DNA of 28,140 bases from Paramacrobiotus richtersi (GCA_034698045.1 JAQGAU010000437.1:1-28140), one strand, 5' to 3'. Positions 11,233 to 21,444 are shown, numbered from the stretch's first letter. Program-made: numbers and translations. Notes: a model not told the origin generated them from the sequence alone.

Positions 11233-11900
11233 CGCGTACCGAGCAAAACGGTCCATAATGAGGGACTCCTAACTCGTACGCCACGAGCGGAACAGTTTCC
11301 GTCTCCGCGCCGGAAACAAATTAATACGCGAAGTTCTACGGTATATAAGTTTACCTATTCGTTAAAACTACAATACAGCTTGTGGTTTGCACTTACGCGT
11401 TGTGCGGTACAGCTTGTGCATTGCTTCCAAGGCAGCTCAGTGATATTATTGACTTCATAAAATATCCGGATAGGAGTCACTTGCAATTGTAATAAACTGG
11501 AGATAATAAAATTCCGTTTGTTTGAATGACATAATTTCATCTGCAGATATTCCTTGGTATATACGTCCCTATTGTATAAAAACAATACATTCAACGTGTG
11601 TGAAAAACAAATGATTAAACAACATGTAAATACAAAAGTTACTAATGGTTGCTAATGCGCCAGCATGCAACCGCTTCTGACCTTCTAAACGCCACAGTGT
11701 ATGCAATGGTCAAAGTCAAACAATGTACACCGTCCATAACACCATGGACAGACGCTTTGCTTGTGTACCGGCATTTGCACTTACCCAGCTACGTACAACG
11801 ATTTAATTTGGTGCCGATACTAAATGTGACCAAGTCCGACCGGTGTTCTGGGGAGTCTTTCTATAATATAAATCAAGTGCGAAACGTACAGCATTGCTAA
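11233..11900. other. Spacer between the Ly6 and iLBP genes
   Basis: It holds an AATAAA at 11491-11496 that could end the Ly6 transcript, and the presumed promoter of the iLBP gene. The open frame 11649-11900 ends in a stop directly before the iLBP ATG and shows no domain. A leader exon for a signal peptide could be hidden here, but I could not find one with convincing splice sites. Confidence 0.4.
11491..11496 (+). terminator. Candidate polyadenylation signal of the plus-strand Ly6 gene
   Basis: AATAAA 259 bases after the stop codon, the first canonical hexamer downstream. Confidence 0.35.
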
Positions 11901-12921
11901 ATGAGCGTCCCGGCACTGGCCGCCAAGCGAACGGCCTGTGATACCGGATGTATTCCGCTGGGGCGATATGAGAGCTGTGGCGAGGATCCCAACGCCTTCG
12001 CGTTTTTCAAAGCCATCGGTACGTAAGTAACAAATCGTCCACGGGTCGAGCATAATACTCGTATGTGAATGTGCCGGTATATGTACTCGTATACAGGCTA
12101 TAACGACAGTTTGGCTCGCAAGTGCGCCGATAACCAGATGATGGTGGCGTGGAGCAAGGGCGGTCTGGACAAGGAGTACGTGATGAGCACGGCCTGGCCG
12201 GCCGCCAGCATCGGATGGGACACACGATTCACGCTCGGCCAGCCGCTGGACACCAAGGGCGCCGATGACAAGCCGATCAAGGTGAGTGCATCTATATCCT
12301 GTATTGTCAAACATCCGGCTACATGCTACCAGGGAAATCACTTCAGCGCGTCAAATCAACGGGTCAGCAATTATTTAAAAATTACTATACCAAGGAAAGC
12401 TAGTTCTGATTTTTGCATCGTGTAGAGCAGGTTGTATTACCTAGAAACGATATTCTAATTACTTTTGGAAACCGACAGAATAATTAAAAAAAACGAACGT
12501 AAAGAACTCAATAAAGGGCAAGAACAGAGCAAACACCATCTATATACAACAGCTCTACACGATGCAAAGGTCAGAACCAAATTTCCTTCATCTGGTGACT
12601 TTTTTTAAATTACTGACCCGTTGATCTGACGCTGTAACATATATATGGATGTGGGACAGCTGCCCCCCGCTGAACTGATTTTAATGGCAGAGCACCTTCG
12701 TCTTCTACCCGGACACCAACGAGCTGGAGGCCCGCCACCGCAAAGACGGCTGCTCCGACTTCACCGTGCGCTACACCTTCCGCGGCAACCAGATGGTTAT
12801 TGTAAGCCCTGCACTGTACTTCACCAGGCCGGCGCGCTAAATTGCTACTTACTCTTTTTAACCCTTTCAGACACGGAATGCCACCGGCGTCACTTCTGTA
12901 CGCAAGTTCAATAAAACCTAA
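11901..12921 (+). CDS. Intracellular lipid-binding protein family (FABP/CRABP-like), four exons
   Basis: Exons 11901-12018, 12097-12281, 12691-12801 and 12871-12921 give 154 aa with all phases matching. Residues 21-40 (GRYESCGEDPNAFAFFKAIG) match the first strand and helix I of fatty-acid-binding proteins. Residues 84-97 match the FTLGxxxDxxxADD region. The end, GVTSVRKF (144-151), matches the family's last strand, where Arg149 and Phe151 stand for the usual Arg and Tyr that hold the fatty-acid carboxylate. The three introns sit where the ancestral family introns sit, and the last exon is 51 bases, as in vertebrate FABPs. Oddities: about 14 extra N-terminal residues, and cysteines at 13, 17, 26, 49 and 122. 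A stop lies directly before the ATG. Secreted iLBP relatives exist (tardigrade SAHS proteins); no clear signal peptide is seen here. The ligand is unknown. Confidence 0.85.
12910..12915 (+). terminator. Polyadenylation hexamer AATAAA inside the last codons of the iLBP gene
   Basis: AATAAA forms the Asn-Lys codons just before Thr-stop. No other canonical hexamer follows in the next few hundred bases, so cleavage may occur just after the stop codon. Confidence 0.4.
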
Positions 12922-12960
12922 TATCCTCCATAATTATCCAAACTAATATCCTCCATAATT
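12918..12960. repeat. Direct repeat, two copies with a 25-base period, spanning the iLBP stop codon
   Basis: CTAATATCCTCCATAATT occurs at 12918-12935 and again at 12943-12960. The first copy contains the last base of the final codon and the TAA stop. Confidence 0.85.
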
Positions 12961-13730
12961 GTGCCAAACGTTACATGGAAAATGTTAGATCGTATATATT
13001 TTTTGGGGTTTCACAGCTACGTACGTATTCGTATGGATAAATCATAGGCTTGAGTGCCGGGAAAAAATGCACATTTGGTGTTCAGAAACACGATTACCCA
13101 ACGGAAAGTCGACAGGAAAAATTCGCTACACAGTACTACGCATTATATGAAGTCTACACTATACAGTTCGACTGATACACTTCGCGCGAAAGACCGCTAA
13201 TCAGCCATCGCACTACGACATCAGCTGAACGCTATAACTTTGACTTCGCACAGAGTAAGTCATGTTATTTATATTTTTAACTTATTTAAATATTACAAAC
13301 GGTTAACGGACGTGTAAAAATTAGATAAACCCATAAGCACTTGTGCAAAGCAATTCCACTACTATTACAAAATACCTCAGGTATGCACCGTATTGGTTTT
13401 TTGTAGCCAGTGCACTACGATATCCACATGCCCACAAAAACTCCTGGAAAGACTGATTACAGTTGAGACTAACTTTAATGAAGACTGCACTAACATATTT
13501 CACAACCTTCCTGTAATTTAGCATGATTTAACAACATAAAGCTCCAACAAATATAAACAACAAAAGATCAAGACGTTTAAATATCCCATTACAAAAAAAG
13601 ATTTGGTCTATCATGCAGAGACAAAACATTCTAGAAAATCCAACAACACATCCGACATACAGTAAATGGTCTCCAGCATCACAAGACCATATACGACAAA
13701 ATGCAACGACAATTTGATTGGCTGCTGTGT
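12961..13730. other. Spacer and 3' UTR between the convergent iLBP and Axin genes
   Basis: The side near 13730 should be the Axin 3' UTR. No AATAAA was found on the minus strand close to the stop, so the true end is unresolved. A tRNA-like motif lies at 13201-13218. No coding exon is supported. Confidence 0.45.
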
Positions 13731-14570
13731 TTACTGTCCAGCCATGGCCAACACGACAATCCGACCTTCGAACAACGGCACCAACTCCGCCCCGCTCACC
13801 TCCTGCCACACCCACTCCTGCGGACCCATTTGCAGCTTGCAGTAGAATCTGTTGAGTACAATAAATGGAACAAATACTTTTCAGCACAGAAAAAATACAA
13901 ACAATTAAAAAAGTGGAAAGAAATACTGCAAAAAAACGTGTTTCTTGTTATATCTTGGGTTATGTGGGACATAAGTTTGAAATGTACCGAAACCGTGGCA
14001 TCAGTAACAATTACATAGCTAAACAAATAAATTAAAATATCAAATTAAACTATTAAATTTAAAAATAAATTAAAAAAATACTAAATTAAATTAATTTTAA
14101 ATTTAAAATTAAAATAAAGAATAAATCAAATACATATTTTAAAATACTTAATCCGTATTGTGTGCTGACACAAAGTTCTCACAAAAAATTAATTAAAAAT
14201 TTCATAATTTAAATAAATAAAATAGATATTCAGCCAAATCTAGCTGACCTGATTTTCACGTAACATTTTCAGTTTTTTTTAAATTAAAGAAACGACAAGA
14301 AAATCGAATAAATCACTTTCCATTTGATGAAATGAATAAATCAGCATTTTAAAGTTTCATGAAAATATGTCATTATAGAATCGTACCGTGCATATCGGTC
14401 ATCACGGCATTTGCCCGGCAGAATCGGCAAAATATCCGCAAAGCGAATGTTGTGCATCCATTGTGGCCCGCTACCGTACGGTCGGCCATATTTCGCCGAG
14501 AACATTTCCCCCTTCATTTCCATCTGCCACAGCACTGTGATCTCCGTCGCTACGGGCGGCTGCATACCTC
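13731..14570 (-). other. Axin: DIX-coding exons 6 and 7 of Axin
   Basis: Exon 6 (14570-14387) and exon 7 (13848-13731), joined at phase 2 (CG|A, Arg), form the DIX domain, which ends at the stop codon as in other Axins. The middle (HNIRFADILPIL...ARFYCK) matches the family's F..L.......Y.F.. pattern. The intron splits the domain just before the third strand. Confidence 0.85.
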
Positions 14571-17500
14571 CTTCAAAAAAATCAAAACATGCTATCCAGA
14601 ACACAGAAAAATCAGTAAAACTAACGAACAAAGCGGAAAACACATGAATCAGAAATAAAAATAATTTATTTAATATTATTTAATAATTAAAAATCGCGTG
14701 AAAAAATTGATACAAAATAGCAATTTTCTTAACTCACCTTGCCCTCGCTCATTATACCCACTCCCCGTCGCCGCCATCTCCTTGCGCTGCCCCATTCGCG
14801 ATGCCCCGCTGACCGAGCTCCGTCCGACACCCGAATCGCTAGTGTACAGCACGGTCCCGCCCGCCGGCTGCTGCATCTGCTGGGCGGTGTTGGCGCGCCA
14901 GGCCGCTGTAGCGGGCGCTGCGTAATAAGCACCGGCCGTCGGGGGCTGTTGCAATAACGGCTGACAACGCTGTTTGACGTTGTCCAGCAGCTGCAGCGAC
15001 ACCAGCTTCTTGTCGACCCCCGCACGGGGTGGCACGGGCGGCGGAGGCTACAGTGGACAATTCGGCGCACAGTTAATTTTATTTCAATGATTTTTTTATT
15101 ACTTTATCCTGTAATTTATCAATATTTTTATACCGTTGGATTTTGTTATAATATTATTTCTTTTATTAAATTTATCTTCTCATTTATCGATATTTTTATA
15201 TCGTATTTCTTATTTAGTTTTGTTTCTGTTTTTAATTACACAGTTTATTAACTGATTTTTAAACATTTAATTATCATCGGATTGGCATCTTTTTATTATT
15301 ATTTATTTAACAAATCCCTGAAAAACTTAATCGCCAAAATAATGTGTAAACGAGAGTTGCAACTGGGTGGATATTGTGTCGAAAGCGGAGCCGTTGAATA
15401 TTTATTTTCATTTTCATTATTTTTTTCATTATTTTTCTCTTTGTTTATCAATATTTTAGATCGTAGTTCTTATCTAATTTGCTTCCTAATTTTTGAATTT
15501 AAATTACACATTTTATTAACGGCTTTATAATCATTTATTTATCGTCGAATCTGGATGTTTTGTACACACATTATTGACCATTAAAATATTTAATTAATTA
15601 TTCGAAGAAATATTGCGAAAATGAGAGACATACACCTAGATCAATACTCTGTAAATGCGGATATACGTACCAGTGGTCGCGGCATCTCCACCTCACCCAA
15701 CACATCCCGGTACAGATCCTCCTGGCGCATGCGTTCACGCGGCGCCATCCCATCATCACCCAGCTGCAGGGCCACACCCTTGGCCGGCTGCACATGGCGC
15801 TCCTTACGGGCTTTCTGGCGTCCCGGGTCATACTCACTACATCAACAAACATTCAATTTCCTTACATAAAAGAACAAAAAATAACAACAAAAACTGTGTA
15901 AATATAAACAAACTATACAAAAAAAATAAATATCTAAAATAAAAAATAAAACGATAAAACAACCGGAAACACATCAACTAAACTTAATAAATAATTATTA
16001 AATGTTATGCAAAAAAAGTTCACAAAAAATAACAATAAAACACATCCAATAAAAACAAAAATTCAAATTAATAATCATTAATTCCACTACAAACCGGTCA
16101 ACATATTGCGTCGTAAATTTCGTAGGAAATGTTTTCTGAAAATGTTTACCTTGCTTGTGAAGTACCAGTGCCGGTTGTCGTACGCCCATTCCCACTGACC
16201 GTCTTGACGAGCTGACTCTTCACCAACGGCGGCGTATCACTCAGACCGAGCTCCGGATGCAGCACTTGATGCGGGAAAATTCCCTGCAAAAAAGCGGGAA
16301 AAATTTTGAATCTGATTACAACAGGAAAATCAGCCTTTTCCATAATTAAACAATACAAAAAAATCTGCCTATAGCTGCACAAGTTTTTTTTCAATTTTAA
16401 AATAAATTTCATAGATATCTAAACTTTCCCAAATATAAATTTCAGAAATAATACAATAATTACTTTATCTCGATTTTAAATAGATTTATTTTGATTCTAA
16501 ATAAATTTATTTGTGATTTTTTTTACAATTTGCTGATTTTAAATAATTTTAAATAATTGTTTTGATTTTTCTTACGATTTATAAATTTATTTCGATTTTA
16601 AATAAATTTATTTTGATTTTAAATAAATTTATTCTGCTTTTTCTTACATTCTCGCACATCCAATCCACCAAGAACGTGGACTCCTTGAACGCCGGATAGC
16701 AGCTCCACTCCAACAGCCGCTTACACTCGCGCTGCGCCTCATCAAACACACTGGCCGCCTCGCCGCGATAATCGGCCCAATTGTGGAATTTCCGCACCAG
16801 ATCCGCCTCCGTGTGCTGCAGTAGACTGACCGTGATACGGCCGTCGTCGTCACGCACTGGCCGGACAAACTCATTGTAGATGGACTGGGCCGTGCTGCGC
16901 TGACCAATCGGGTGTGTCTCCGCTTTTAATTCAGCACAGGCCAAGTAGAAGAGCCAGGCAGCTTGCTCGCGGGCTGCTTTATCACCGCCTGCAAATAATA
17001 TACAGTTGGCGCAATGTTTCATTCACAACGAGCTCAATGACGAATTATTATTCCTGTTACATAATTGTTTAACTATTATTCAGCCATCCGTATTCCGTAG
17101 ATGGTTTCTTCGTTATTTTTCAACGAATAAATTCTGTTTCATTTATTACATTTTATTTTTGTACCATGATTTGTAAAATCCGGAGACTATTATTGTTATT
17201 TTGTTTCGTTCAGTTATGTTTTCTCTTTTCCCTGGTGATTTTATAAATTATTTATCCAAATATTTTCGATTATTTAAATAACTTAAATAAGAACATCGTT
17301 CTGCTTTCATTAGAAAGTTTTGTAATCATTTTTTTCGATTTTTTTCTGGTTTTATAATAAATGGTAGCCAGGACATTTTCCAGCTAATTCATGCAAGGCT
17401 TGTAGGTTCTCGTGGTTTCCTGAGTTGTACCCGAATCACTAAGCAGCTAAAATTTTGGCGGAAACTGAGACTGACGGCAGGCGTAAAGCATGCCGTCATG

Positions 17501-18205
17501 GCCGCCACCCTCCACCAGCTGTTTCATTCAAAGACCTCGTTGATAAACAGTACCCAACTCTGCGCTTCAGCCATTGCGTCAGCGCCTCACGCTTCCCTGT
17601 TCTCCCATCTTCCCTTCCCTTCCCGCCCATAAAACATCAGTCACATCACAAAACAACTGAACAATGAAGAAAACGAACGAACTACGCCGAAACAAACGGG
17701 AAATGGGTTGTTAACGGTCCTCTACAGGGAATACAGCAACCACGCAGTGTTCAGCGCTGTTTCATTCAAAAGCTGAGCTCACCCTTCCCTCGCTGTTCTT
17801 TCATCTTTCCCTGCCTTTCTACCCAGAAAACACTACCAAACAACTAAACAATGAATAAAATGAGCTAACTAACCGAAACACTGGGAAAACGGGTCTGTAC
17901 AGGGAACACAGCAGTCACACACTGAAAACCAGCGTACCTTGAGCGACCTGTGCTTCCAGGTACAAATTGAAGACATTCCTCCCATCCGGATCATCCAGCA
18001 CCTGCTTCAGCGACACAATCCACAGTTTACACTGCTCCCGCAACTTGCTAGCCCGGACCATGCTCGGATCCACCATGGCTTCACCGCCGCCCGTGTGCTC
18101 CAGATCCTCGGAGAAGTTGTACTCACTCTCCAGATCCGTGTTCTCCAGCAGTCCGCACAGCTCACCATCCACATCCCGACCCTTGCCGCCTTGACTGACA
18201 CTCAT
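13731..18205 (-). CDS. Axin: Axin: RGS and DIX domain scaffold of the beta-catenin destruction complex, complete, seven exons
   Basis: Exons in transcript order: 18205-17938, 16988-16648, 16283-16150, 15836-15671, 15047-14738, 14570-14387, 13848-13731. All junctions are GT/AG and phases agree, giving 506 aa. Residues about 55-202 are an RGS domain (CKLWIVSLKQVLDD, AAWLFYLACAELKAE, SIYNEFV, then FDEAQRECKRLLEWSCYPAF). Residues about 414-504 are a DIX domain (EITVLWQ at its start, RFYCKLQMGPQEW then EVSGAELVPLFEGRIVVL at its end). Axin binds APC through RGS and polymerises with Dishevelled through DIX, controlling Wnt signalling in the cytoplasm. Residues 305-311 are PPPVPPR. At 506 aa it is much shorter than fly or vertebrate Axins (over 700), and I do not recognise the GSK3- or beta-catenin-binding helices in the linker. 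The ATG at 18205 lies in AAGAAATGAG with no upstream exon needed. Confidence 0.88.
16440..16640. repeat. AT-rich tandem repeats, unit about 21 bp, next to the Axin exon 2 donor
   Basis: Imperfect copies of TTTTGATTTTAAATAAATTTA, best preserved at 16580-16632. They stop fewer than 10 bases from the splice donor at 16647. Confidence 0.7.
16648..18205 (-). other. Axin: RGS-coding exons 1 and 2 of Axin
   Basis: Exon 1 (18205-17938) holds an acidic, glycine-rich leader and the first RGS helices, ending VAQ-G|; exon 2 (16988-16648) completes the domain with 341 bases. The exon 2 donor (GTAAGA) is directly followed by the AT-rich 21-base repeats of intron 2. Confidence 0.85.
17517..17932. repeat. 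Tandem duplication in Axin intron 1, two diverged copies ending at the exon 1 donor
   Basis: Copy A is about 17517-17752, copy B about 17755-17932. Shared segments in order: CTGTTTCATTCAAA, CTTCCCT...CTGTTCT, ACAACTGAACAATGAA or ACAACTAAACAATGAA, CCGAAACA, ACAGGGAA(T/C)ACAGCA, and a tail ending CAGCG. Copy B lacks about 60 internal bases. Its end abuts the donor at 17937. Confidence 0.75.
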
Positions 18206-18518
18206 TTCTTGAGAGTTTTATCAATAAATTATCAACAAAAACAGGAGAAAGGCAAAGGAACAGGGAATACAGGGAATCACAACAAACAGTGGAAAACCCT
18301 CATGCACAACGACGTTTTATGTTGTCATTACAATGAAAACGTTAGGAAATGAAGATGGCTAAGAAAATAAACAAGAATTCGTCCATGCAAACAAAATGCA
18401 GCCTGTAAGAATGAGGAAAAGTGAATGCGCCCATCACCAGCGAGACGCGTCTGGCACTGATACGAATCAAGCTAGCAGCTTGCGCTGACGCGAGGACGAA
18501 TCGCAGTGTGGCTCGGCC

Positions 18519-18557
18519 TCTCGCTTTGTCGGCGCGCCAAAGAGAAACCGCAAAGAC
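18519..18557. promoter_or_regulatory. Upstream block shared by both Axin genes (right copy)
   Basis: TCGCTTTGTCGGCGCGCC followed by AAAGAGAAACCGCAAAGAC. It matches the block at 7234-7273 upstream of the other Axin gene with a few substitutions and small gaps, at a comparable distance from the start codon. A TTTGTCG copy recurs at 18563. Confidence 0.4.
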
Positions 18558-20160
18558 ACCGGCTTTGTCGCTGAATCGAGCCGAAGACGGCCATTTTGGT
18601 TGTTACGGCTAAATGAATTGAACCGTCAATGGTGTCAACGTTCGAGCAGTGAAATGCGGTACTGCGCCGCGTTTCCCGATCAAATGGTAACTCTGTACAT
18701 TGTTTATTTGATTAATCTTGTTAATTTATTCAGTAAGAACGCTTTCAAGAAAGAATCATTATAAATTTATACGCATAAGCTGAATCGAGATTATGCTGTA
18801 AATAACCAATTCCACATGGGAAACCGAACTTATTTGTTTTGATGAAAATTACCATTCGTTTTTTTTATTAAAATTTGTGGTCATAGCTAAAGAAACGTTT
18901 GTATATTAATTTTAAAATTATCCAGTTTTTTGCTAAATTTTGTGAACATATGCCGAAAGTTTTCTGATCAGTAGTAATGCAAAATTTCATGTTTTTCCGT
19001 TAGTTAAATTACCCTGCATTAAAAACTACAATTATCTGGAGAAAATGTATAAAAGTGGAAGAAATATTTAGCAAAATATCCGCTTTATTTTGTCATTAAA
19101 AGACACGATTAACAGCGCAATGACAAAATTAAACCGCTATAATTAAAAACATAATAACCGGTAAAAACCGTGACGCACATTTCATTCAAAAAGTGGAAAG
19201 AAAACAGTACAACAATCACGGAAAAAGCAATCTACCACAGAGAAACCACAACAAACAATCCGGAAAAACCCAGAGAATAAAATCAAATTCACAGTATTCA
19301 CAGAAAGTCACTTCCATTACTTGAACGGTGGGAACACGTTTTCTTCATGATTATTGAATTCACAACATCGAAAATATTCTACACCGGTTTTTGTTAATTC
19401 TTTTCGCTTTTTTGCCTTTTGTTTGCAGTTGATTAAAAATAAAAGAAGTATTGATTACTGAAGTAAAAATAATACAATCTCTTAAAAAGACAAATGTTTT
19501 CAGAAATGGCAACAAAATATTTATTATTATTATCACAAATTAATTTGTTTTCATATTTAAAAAATCGAATGTATTAAAAAATAGATGAAGAAAATTTATT
19601 GAACAACAGGATGTGCACTGTAAGTTCTGTAACACTGGTAAGAGAAGAAAAGCCAGATAAAAACAAACCTTTTTTCAACATTGAAAACATAAACAAAAAA
19701 AAACTTTCAAAAATGCAGGAAAGAAAATTACCGTGTATCTGAATAAAAAACGCACCGTGTTATCCAATGTAGCAAGCACAACAAAAAATCTTCAGGTTAA
19801 AAGGCTAATCATAAAATTAATTAATAATGTTAAATATTATTCCTAATTAATCATTTATGATATCAAATAATAATACTAATAATAATTAATAATTCCATCA
19901 GATTAATTTTTCAAGAATTAACAATGTCAGATATTAATACCAAATTCACCATTAATAATGTTTATAGTACCTAGCAGTTGAATGTACGAAATGAACTAAC
20001 TAACACCAACACAAACAAATTTGAACTGGATTTTCAAAAATTTAAGCTTAATTTATAATTCGATGACAACTGACTTACAGCGGTTTCATAACGAAAGACG
20101 ACTCAACCGGTTTTTCTGTACCACCGGGCGCTGTGCGGCCAGTGGCTAGTCTAACAGAAA

Positions 20161-20177
20161 GGGCCTCAGAGAGGCCC
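20161..20177 (+). other. GC-rich hairpin in the presumed leader of the MARCH gene
   Basis: GGGCCTC and GAGGCCC form a perfect 7-bp stem with loop AGA. It is followed directly by CTGCAG...CTGCAG, another inverted pair. It could be a transcribed structure or a promoter element. Confidence 0.5.
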
Positions 20178-20250
20178 GTCTGCAGCTCTGCTGCAGTCTC
20201 GCTGTGATTTCATCTGAACTTCGGTTGTGTCATTTGTGAACAGTGAAGCC

Positions 20251-20324
20251 ATGTGCTATGCAGTCAGCTGAATTTCCAACTGGTCACATTTTTTGTCGAT
20301 TTTCCAATCATGAGAGGGAACTGA
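20251..20324 (+). promoter_or_regulatory. Two short upstream ORFs in the MARCH leader
   Basis: ATG at 20251 is followed after five further codons by TGA (20269-20271). ATG at 20310 is followed after three further codons by TGA (20322-20324). Both precede the main ATG at 20392. If transcribed they could lower translation of the ligase. It is not known where the mRNA starts. Confidence 0.35.
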
Positions 20325-20391
20325 TCTAGGCAGTGTTTCTGAAGAACGAGTTTTATATTCCTATAGACCGTCAATCCCATTCCTCAAGGAT

Positions 20392-21081
20392 ATGCCTATT
20401 CAGCAGGTTTTTCTACCTGGTAACGAGAACCATAACCAGTCGACAAATGTGGGCAGTTTGACGTCGATCTGCTCAGCGAGCGGTACTGCCGACCTGTGTC
20501 GTATCTGCCATGAAGAAGCCGCGGTGGACGCTCCACTCATCAGTCCCTGCAGTTGCACCGGAAGTCTAAGATTCGTCCATCATACATGTCTTCAACGATG
20601 GATTAACACCTCCCAGGCCAAAACTTGCGAGCTGTGTAACTATGAATTCCAGATGCACAGCACAGTGAAACCGTTCAGCAAGTGGGAGAAACTGGATATC
20701 AGTAGGATGGAGGTTCGTAAACTCCTGTGGAGTGTAGCATTGCATGTGCTGGCGATTACTTGTGTGATTGGGAGTCTGTACGTGCTAATTGACCGGACCA
20801 TGGCGGAGGCCAAGTTGATTGTGGCTGCCATTGGGTTTGCCGGTGGACTGGTGCTGATGTTCGTGGTACAGTGTAAACTGTATGTGTCGCTGTTCCGGCG
20901 GTGGAAGACGCACAATCGGGTGATATTTATTCAAACTGCCGAGCGCGATCCTCCGCAGAACGTGGTGATGGTCAGTATGGTTCCTCCGGATGACGCGACC
21001 TTTCCTACACCCCCGACCTCCGGCGACTCCAGTTCTTCGTCGCCCCCTGATGGGAGGCGAGCATCCCATATTGGCCAGTGA
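20392..21081 (+). CDS. MARCHF8: MARCHF1/8-type membrane-associated RING-CH E3 ubiquitin ligase
   Basis: 229 aa in one uninterrupted exon. Residues 36-82 form a RING-CH (RINGv, C4HC3) finger: Cys36, Cys39, Cys53, Cys55, His63, Cys66, Cys79 and Cys82, with W70 where E2 contact is expected. Then KPFSKWEKL and two membrane helices, about 111-132 (ending SLYVLIDRT, a MARCHF1/8 hallmark) and 141-160, and a cytosolic tail with NRVIFIQ. These ligases sit in endosomal and plasma membranes and ubiquitinate other membrane proteins for turnover. The loop between the helices is only about 8 residues, shorter than the roughly 25 of vertebrate MARCHF1/8. The reading frame is open back to a stop at 20311, and 20392 is the first in-frame ATG. 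An extra 5' exon is possible but not needed. Confidence 0.93.
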   Translation: MPIQQVFLPGNENHNQSTNVGSLTSICSASGTADLCRICHEEAAVDAPLISPCSCTGSLRFVHHTCLQRWINTSQAKTCELCNYEFQMHSTVKPFSKWEKLDISRMEVRKLLWSVALHVLAITCVIGSLYVLIDRTMAEAKLIVAAIGFAGGLVLMFVVQCKLYVSLFRRWKTHNRVIFIQTAERDPPQNVVMVSMVPPDDATFPTPPTSGDSSSSSPPDGRRASHIGQ

Positions 21082-21156
21082 TTCTTTTGCGGCGAATCCG
21101 TGTTAAAACATCGGATTCTGGTTGTTTTGGAACTGGTTATTGTTTGTGGCACATTA

Positions 21157-21164
21157 TGACGTCA
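21157..21164. promoter_or_regulatory. Perfect CRE palindrome TGACGTCA
   Basis: A full CREB/ATF consensus site in the 3' flank of the MARCH gene. An 8-base match can occur by chance. Confidence 0.2.
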
Positions 21165-21438
21165 AGTTTTGGCGGGGTTTTTTTCCAGCTGTTGTAATAC
21201 TGGTTTTTCCTTTTTGTTTATCGTTTTCTTTTTCTTTTCATTTCTTTTTGAAAATCTCATCGTGAGGTGGGTGAACCTGCAGGATGGATGGAATTTGAAT
21301 GGCGTTGTTTTTTGAACATGGTTGGAGTTTGGTGTGTTGACAGTTTTCCTTTAGAATCTGGTATTTGTAATGCTTCTGCGCGACGTGTTTTGGATACATT
21401 TTTCCTTTTAGCTGGAATGAGCGGAAGCTGATTGTGAG

Positions 21439-21444
21439 AATAAA
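21439..21444 (+). terminator. Candidate polyadenylation signal of the MARCH gene
   Basis: AATAAA 358 bases after the stop, in a T-rich tract that looks like 3' UTR. A second hexamer follows at 21567-21572. Confidence 0.45.

Larger units (their letters stand above)
18206..20391. other. Divergent spacer between Axin and the MARCH-type ligase
   Basis: 18350-18680 is GC-richer and is the likely Axin promoter and 5' UTR. 18690-20090 is AT-rich and I see nothing coding. 20090-20391 is again GC-richer and is the likely 5' leader of the ligase gene, with a hairpin and two short upstream ORFs. Confidence 0.5.

Noticed and set aside
11649..11900. An 83-codon frame as the N-terminus of the iLBP
   Set aside because: It is in the same frame but ends in TAA directly before the iLBP ATG, and no splice acceptor bypasses the stop convincingly.
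14698..15070. Several overlapping open frames on both strands
   Set aside because: These are GC-driven shadows of Axin exon 5; only the frame ending in NERGQ joins neighbouring exons in phase.
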